DNA of 64,000 nt. Origin: Cycas panzhihuaensis (Eukaryota > Cycadophyta). Under the pieces are notes generated by a model. It worked only from the letters and a program-made list of their open reading frames with translations. It did not search any database and was not told where the DNA came from. Position numbers and translations under genes: made by a program. The DNA lies in the NCBI GenBank assembly GCA_023213395.1, contig CM041465.1:153271741-153335740 (forward strand). The letters are read 5' to 3'. Positions 56,058-64,000 of this stretch are shown piece after piece (the first letter of the stretch is position 1; the number at the start of each line of letters is the position of its first letter).

Positions 56058-56709
56058 CTATGATCGATATGATTATATGTATATTCTATGACAAGAAATA
56101 ATTTTTTCTAATATCAATCTCAACAAACATTAATAAGTATGTTAATACTACCTTATTTTTGTTTTTCCTATATATGTTGTCTACTTACAAATAAAGTGTT
56201 AGTGGAATTGGTCTACTCTAGTTATTTAAATTATTATGGATCACTAGAATTGTTAAATTTGGATTATTATAAATATTTGGTGTTATAAAATAAACTTGAG
56301 GAGATAACACTTTATAAAAAATCATATATCTAACTAAAGATTTATAGAAAGTTTTGTTCCTTCAAGTTTTTCAAAATGTGAAGAAAGTGAGGTAAGATTG
56401 TTTTCTTTTAATCCATTCCATTTATAATAGGACCCATATATTTGCTTGGATGATCATATCATTCTTTTCAATGTTTTTCTAGCTTAATCATCTCTTATGC
56501 TTATTGGTCATAATGTTCTTTATGTGTTGGAATAGTTGATTCTACAAGTAATCAATGTTTAAATTTAAAGCTATTATAATTGTATATACTAAAAATTAAA
56601 ATTATTAAATATGATAATATGCATTGCCTTTTTTATCATTGCTAGGTTATTTTCTCTTTAACTTTAGCTCTGCACAAATTGAGTACACACTAATTCTAGT
56701 TTTTCTTGG
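56058..56709. other. AT-rich spacer, no feature
   Basis: No motif recognised up to the start of the (TA)n tract. Confidence 0.5.
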
Positions 56710-59410
<2,701 letters not shown>

Positions 59411-59460
59411 TATCTTCCCCTATATTGTCTTACCCTTAAAAACATACCCCACTTCATGCT

Positions 59461-60005
59461 AACCATTTAAAAGGAGTAAGCAATGGTCTATCATTATCTT
59501 GCATGATGCATATGATTTATTCCTATTTAAAAAAAACATTCTCCACTATGAGATATCTACTACTTTGAAATAAATGAAGGCATATTTAATCATCTTCTTT
59601 ATTTCTTTCAGATAATTTAAATAATTAAATTCTCATTTTGGCTATTTAATATTAAATATTTCTATATTTATCACAAATGGATCTACTTTTGATGTAAATA
59701 TTCTATGGTCAGGAATATATTTTAAAAGGGTCAAACCATAATATTTGACTATCCAATTTTTTTTACCTCATAGTACTATTTTCTCATCTTTCTTAATGAG
59801 AAGTTGACATTAAAAATTAATGTCATAAATATCATAAATGCATTTATTACATATACTATTAAGAAAAAGACCATATTTATATCAATTATTTTATTTATAA
59901 TATACATCTTTGGCTTTAGATAATATACTTCACTAATGATTGGACATAATAATGTTAAACTTCATACAATATTCCTATTTAATTTTACGAAGAATCAATT
60001 AAACA
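59461..60005 (-). repeat. direct repeat of about 550 bp, right copy
   Basis: It matches 55507-56057. Its right end is cut exactly where the LTR of copia Z begins, so Z inserted into this copy. Confidence 0.8.
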
Positions 60006-60006
60006 T

Positions 60007-60300
60007 TGAAAGAGGTTAATGTATTAAGGTCATTTGTATAGATTAATTATGTGACCTTAGGATATATTATTAGCATTAGTCTCTTAATGAAATGCACTTT
60101 ATATGCATTTAGATGTAATTTCAGGTTTATATCATTAGGTAGGAAAATCCTAACTCTAATGCTCACCCTCAATCATAAGGAGGAAAAATCTTATTCTCAC
60201 CTCTAAGCTTAGCTCTCATATCTTGTTTCATCTTTTTTTCATTTTTTATTACCATTGTGTGTATGTGAGTGATTTATTCCCTAGGTCTATCATTCCTTCA
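60007..60300 (+). repeat. 5' LTR of copia Z
   Basis: About 294 bp, TGAAAGAGG to CCTTCA. The start is confirmed by the break in the direct repeat at 60005. TATA box candidate TTTATATG at 60098-60105. Shared blocks with A's LTR: GTTAATGT, CCATTGTGTG and TCCCTAG. Confidence 0.75.
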
Positions 60301-60302
60301 TG

Positions 60303-60314
60303 TGATATCAAAGC
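60303..60314 (+). other. primer-binding site of copia Z, decayed
   Basis: TGATATCAAAGC, two G-to-A changes from TGGTATCAGAGC. Two bases after the LTR. Confidence 0.75.
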
Positions 60315-62460
60315 TAGAAGGGGATCTATTCATTCCATTCCACTTGCATGGAGTCATTTTGCCTCTTCTTCACCTTCAATCCCAAGTATTGAGAGTGCAT
60401 TCATTATTTTTAACATTTTGAGAGCTTAAAATAATAGTAATTTGTATGTTACTACTTTCTCTATATGTGAAAAATTTCAAAGGTAAAGAATACAAGTTTT
60501 TGAAGCTGTTCAACTGCCGGAACAATCTTAGAAGCATTAAAGGCCTAAAATTTCATGAAAAATTTGATCATCTCAGATTTTGATAAAATTTGATATGCAA
60601 GGTCACACTAACTAGAGGATCATTTTTTTCTTCTAGAGTAAATTCAAATTCATCCTACAACAATGAGTTTTAACTGAGATAAAATGGTAAAATTTATACA
60701 TAAGTGACTTAAGGCACTTTTCCCAATGAAATCCTTTAATTATAAGCTAAAAATCTGAAATTTTTATTAAGGGATCTGGTAGATTTATGCCTTAGGATTA
60801 TTTTACGATAAATATTATCAACTTTCATCCATTAGTTAGTAAGATCTATGTAATTTTTGCACAGTTGCTGAATTTACCTACTCAACCATCCAAAGAACAT
60901 TATGAGGATATTTCGTATATTTTTTTGGATGATTTTGGAGATGGTGCAGAAGGAAAAGTTGTTGTACATGTTAAAACATAAATTTTAACATATTGAAGTT
61001 TAGATTCTGAGATAGTGGATCTGGCAGAATTCTGCTTTTGTGCTTTTTCAGGTAGAAATTTTTTTATACCTTTTCAGAAATTTGACTTCACTACTCTATC
61101 AGAAACAACATTATAAACACTTTTTCCTTTTGTCACAAATTCAAATTCCATCATTTAGGCCTTCATATTTGTAATTTTTAGAAAATTTAGCCATTTATCA
61201 TTATTTGTAAATTTTATTGAAAAATCATAAAATAGGGCAAAATAGCATGCTTATAGATTTAGAAAAATTTGTATTTTAGTGGTAAGTTTATCCACTTTTT
61301 TAGTCCATTTTAGATTTTATATTAAAATTTCTAAAAACATATTTGGAAACATTGTACTAAAGCAAGGGAAACCTTGGATCGAAAGCAACATCTGGTTCCG
61401 CTACTAAATCTAGCATGTTTTTTCTATTTGCACACATAGCATAAAGCATCACAAAAGTAGCAACAACAACAAAGCAAGAACAAAATGCAAGCAAACACAT
61501 TTTCCAACTTTCTATTTTAGTTTTTAGTTATTCAAAAATAACTTACATTATTCCTAAAAGAAATATCATCTGTATGATCTATACCGTCAGTTTTTGACTT
61601 ATGTGTACACTCACCTTAGTTGAAATAGACCAAAATTGGCCGAAGTCCAAGTCCTAAGGGAGGCGTGAGTTTCATATTAAGTTTGGTCTTAACCATAATA
61701 GTGGTGGGGGGATATGTTGGCCATACCTACATCATCCAATAAAGGATAATCTTGATAACCATCCAGGAAAATTGAAAACCTTAATACAAGATTAAAATCA
61801 ACCCGGTCAAGTATCTGTCATAGCTGTAGGATATGCACGTATTGTTTGACTCTTTGGAGGAGGTATATAGTTGTTCATTGGTAAACTAGGTGAGGATTGA
61901 GAGTACTTGGGCTCCATTGTGACTTGGATTTTATCACTAATCATAGGTGTGGGTATAGTGGATGAAGGTCTTGATCGTATACTAGAAGCCTTAGGCATCG
62001 AAACCTCACCTATATTTGGACATAAGTTAGAGGTTAGTGGCATGACATATCACCACTCTTTCCAACTCTACATTAGGCCTCATTCTTACATCGTTGCTTA
62101 TACTTATTTTCTAGTTGTTAAAAATTACTTAATCATTGATTACTTCTCATAATAGCATTCATTTCCACATCCCTACTACACTAGGTGTATTAGCTACATG
62201 TGTTAGTGGCACATACTTCTATCATCTCTTCTACTTCTTCATCATCACCATGTTATCTTAATTCAAGTAGAATGTTAACTGTATATTAAAAGGTAAAGAA
62301 AATTGGTATTTATGGTACACTAGAGTTAAAAATACTAGAAAGTATGAAGGCCTTTAGAGAGCCCACTTGTAACCTACACCCATCATACCAGCAACAGCTA
62401 CAACACCTGCTTATGGTGGATTTGCCCTAACATCTCCTATAGATGCTACAACCAAACTAT
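60315..62460 (+). mobile_element. leader and unclear 5' part of copia Z
   Basis: More than 2 kb without a recognisable gag motif. It may include another insertion or an unusually long leader. A minus-strand open frame at 61807-62043 has no match and is taken as a shadow. Confidence 0.45.
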
Positions 62461-63200
62461 AATAGGAGATAGATGATGAAAAGATTCATGCAAAAATTCT
62501 ATTAGTTACTGATCACTCATTGCATAACTTGATTAATAAAGAGTAATATGATAAGCCTGGAAGGTCTTTGAAGTTCTCAAGAAGAACTTTGATACTAAAT
62601 TAGATTTATAATTTGTTCATCTTATTTTAAAAATAAACAAATTAAAAATGTAGAAGGAACAAACTCATGAAACAATAAATCTCCTTCGACTAATCAAACA
62701 GGTAATTGATAAAGATTTTAAGACCTAATATATCACTTGGGCATTCTCGATATAGTCATATCTACATATCCCTGATTATAAAAACTTACTTGAAAGTCTT
62801 CAATCTAGTGGAATATTAAAGATACTCAACTTCAAAGCACTTACCGAGAAGATTATAGAATTTGACAAGACCTTTGATATGAATTTTGTAGCCTTTGGCT
62901 CTCTTTTAGATGCAGCCTTTAAGGTGGAAGCAGAGGCTTGTTACACAAAAAATCAAGGTCCCTCTTATGGCAGAGGAAATAATTGAGTAAGAGGAAGAGG
63001 AAAAACACAGGAAATCATCCACAAGATCATCCAAATCCTCAGTTATAGCCTTGATAGTTTCAAGGCCAAGGGCCACCTCAATAAAGAGCAAGATAGTCAG
63101 GCTAAACCAGTACCTCTTCAGGGACTGGTAATCAAACTATTGTGTATAATCGATGTAACCGTAAAGGACACTTAGTAAAAGACTATAAAATTATCACTTA
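62461..63200 (+). pseudogene. copia gag (element Z)
   Basis: Gag core in alternating frames: I-D-D-E-K-I-H-A-K near 62468, L-K-K-N-F-D-T-K near 62577, L-L-R-L-I-K-Q-V-I-D-K near 62680 and L-H-I-P-D-Y-K-N-L near 62760. A zinc knuckle reads Y-N-R-C-N-R-K-G-H-L-V-K-D-Y (63143-63184), where the first and last Cys of C-x2-C-x4-H-x4-C are both Tyr. Each is a TGT-to-TAT type change. Several stops. Confidence 0.78.
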
Positions 63201-64000
63201 TAAGTTAGTCAAGTTCCAACCAAAACATGGAGCTCACAATATTAAAGAAACTTATGAAGAATCCTTTAGTGGTGTAGGTTTTGTCCAAGCACACTTTCAA
63301 AGAATTGAGAGATTTTTAACATCAAATATCATTAACCAACTAAAGACATACTTTGAAGCTCGATGTGGATATATCACTTATGAATTCCCTTCACCAATGC
63401 CAAGCCTTATTAGAATTGCAAATAGTGTGGCTTCAATCGACAAGCAATTGATTATGGATACAAAAGTAACTCAACATATGACATGCAATCACAGTCTATA
63501 TCAGACATTTGACTCAAATGTTCAAGGAGTTGTTCACATGGCTGATAAATCACAATAACCTGTTAAAGGAATTGGTAACATTTTCCTGAAACTCCCATAC
63601 TTAAAAGATTTTATATTGCTTGATGTCTTATATATACCTAATCTTAAACAAAACTTGCTCTCCTTATCTACACTCATCTCTCATGGATTTAATCTGAGTA
63701 TAACCACAAATGATTAGACTCTTAAGATCATTCACCCTCGAACTGATCAAGTGGTCTTAACTAGACATCTCTCTGACAAACTCTTTCGACTAAATAACTC
63801 TCCATCTTTTGAATCCCATTGTGCCCAAAGCCCTTACGCCAACGAAGAATTTGTATTTAATTCAATCTTGACCCATACAACGTTGTCACTAAAAGCTCTT
63901 TGGCATACTTGCATAAGCCATGTTTATATCGATAGACTTAGAGATCTTTCTAACACTCTTCCAAATCTTCCAAATTTCTCCTCTAAGCCCTTTAAATGTG
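63201..64000 (+). pseudogene. copia protease and pre-integrase domain (element Z)
   Basis: The protease active site near 63452-63484 reads M-D-T-K-V-T-Q-H-M-T, where element A has M-D-T-G-T-T-W-H-M-T, so the Gly after the catalytic Asp-Thr is Lys. L-Y-I-P-N-L-K-Q-N-L-L follows near 63630. A stop lies near 63556 and another near 63716. The pre-integrase domain begins at L-W-H-T-C-I-S-H near 63900. The gene continues past the window. Confidence 0.85.

Larger units (their letters stand above)
60007..64000 (+). mobile_element. Ty1/copia element Z, cut by the window end
   Basis: 5' LTR (60007-60300), decayed PBS, long leader, gag, protease and the start of the integrase region. The protein pieces align with element A at the left edge (for example V-V-H-M-A-D-K-S and L-K-Q-N-L-L in both), and the LTRs share their end blocks, so A and Z are one family. 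The rest lies outside the window. Stops in gag and after the protease show it is dead. Confidence 0.88.

Overview
The window looks like an intergenic stretch of a large, AT-rich seed-plant nuclear genome, most likely a gymnosperm because the retroelements are so old and decayed (inference). I found no intact host protein gene. Almost all recognisable coding sequence is broken Ty1/copia and Ty3/gypsy retrotransposon sequence. Several LTRs are followed by the primer-binding site typical of initiator-Met tRNA. The only genes that look intact are two nuclear threonine tRNA genes at 48.0-48.5 kb.

Layout, 0-25 kb. 1-3298: copia element A (+), with its protease joined to an integrase C-terminus by an internal deletion, then RT, RNase H, PPT and 3' LTR. 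A lies in an inverted copia remnant F (3304-4139). F abuts a 5'-truncated chromovirus B (+, 4142-about 8720: gag, protease, RT, RNase H, integrase, chromodomain, PPT, LTR start). A second LTR of F's family lies at 10255-10818 in the opposite orientation. A tRNA-like SINE candidate lies at 11388-11690. Chromovirus C (-) runs from 11690 to about 17260. A Tat-lineage gypsy D (+) starts at 17655 with RNase H and integrase, followed by a decayed antisense reading region (20560-23020, -) and a separate archaeal-type RNase H (+, 23500-23900).

Layout, 25-49 kb. A second Tat-lineage pol (E, -) lies at 29880-32320 and a copia RT fragment G (+) at 34600-35290. The one element with both ends visible is copia H (-, 36159-41169), with two LTRs, PBS, PPT and a near-matching target-site duplication. 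Next come an LTR with its PBS and a T-rich leader (I, 44225-45600), a degenerate repeat near 47.4 kb and the tRNA-Thr pair.

Layout, 49-64 kb. Two related copies (about 1.5 kb) of a long LTR plus 3' internal region (49187-50708 and 52379-53913, both -) flank a third, more diverged LTR remnant. An unclassified decayed coding region on the minus strand (54840-55360) follows. Direct repeats of about 550 bp (55507 and 59461) bracket a large (TA)n microsatellite complex and a GC-rich foldback. The window ends in copia Z (+, from 60007), the same family as element A at the left edge.

The elements do not form a working system. The picture is of nested insertions, internal deletions and point decay. 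Many stop codons could have arisen by C-to-T or G-to-A change, and three of the integrases read here have a catalytic acid replaced in a way G-to-A change explains. All protein-family calls are from motif reading by eye; no search was run.
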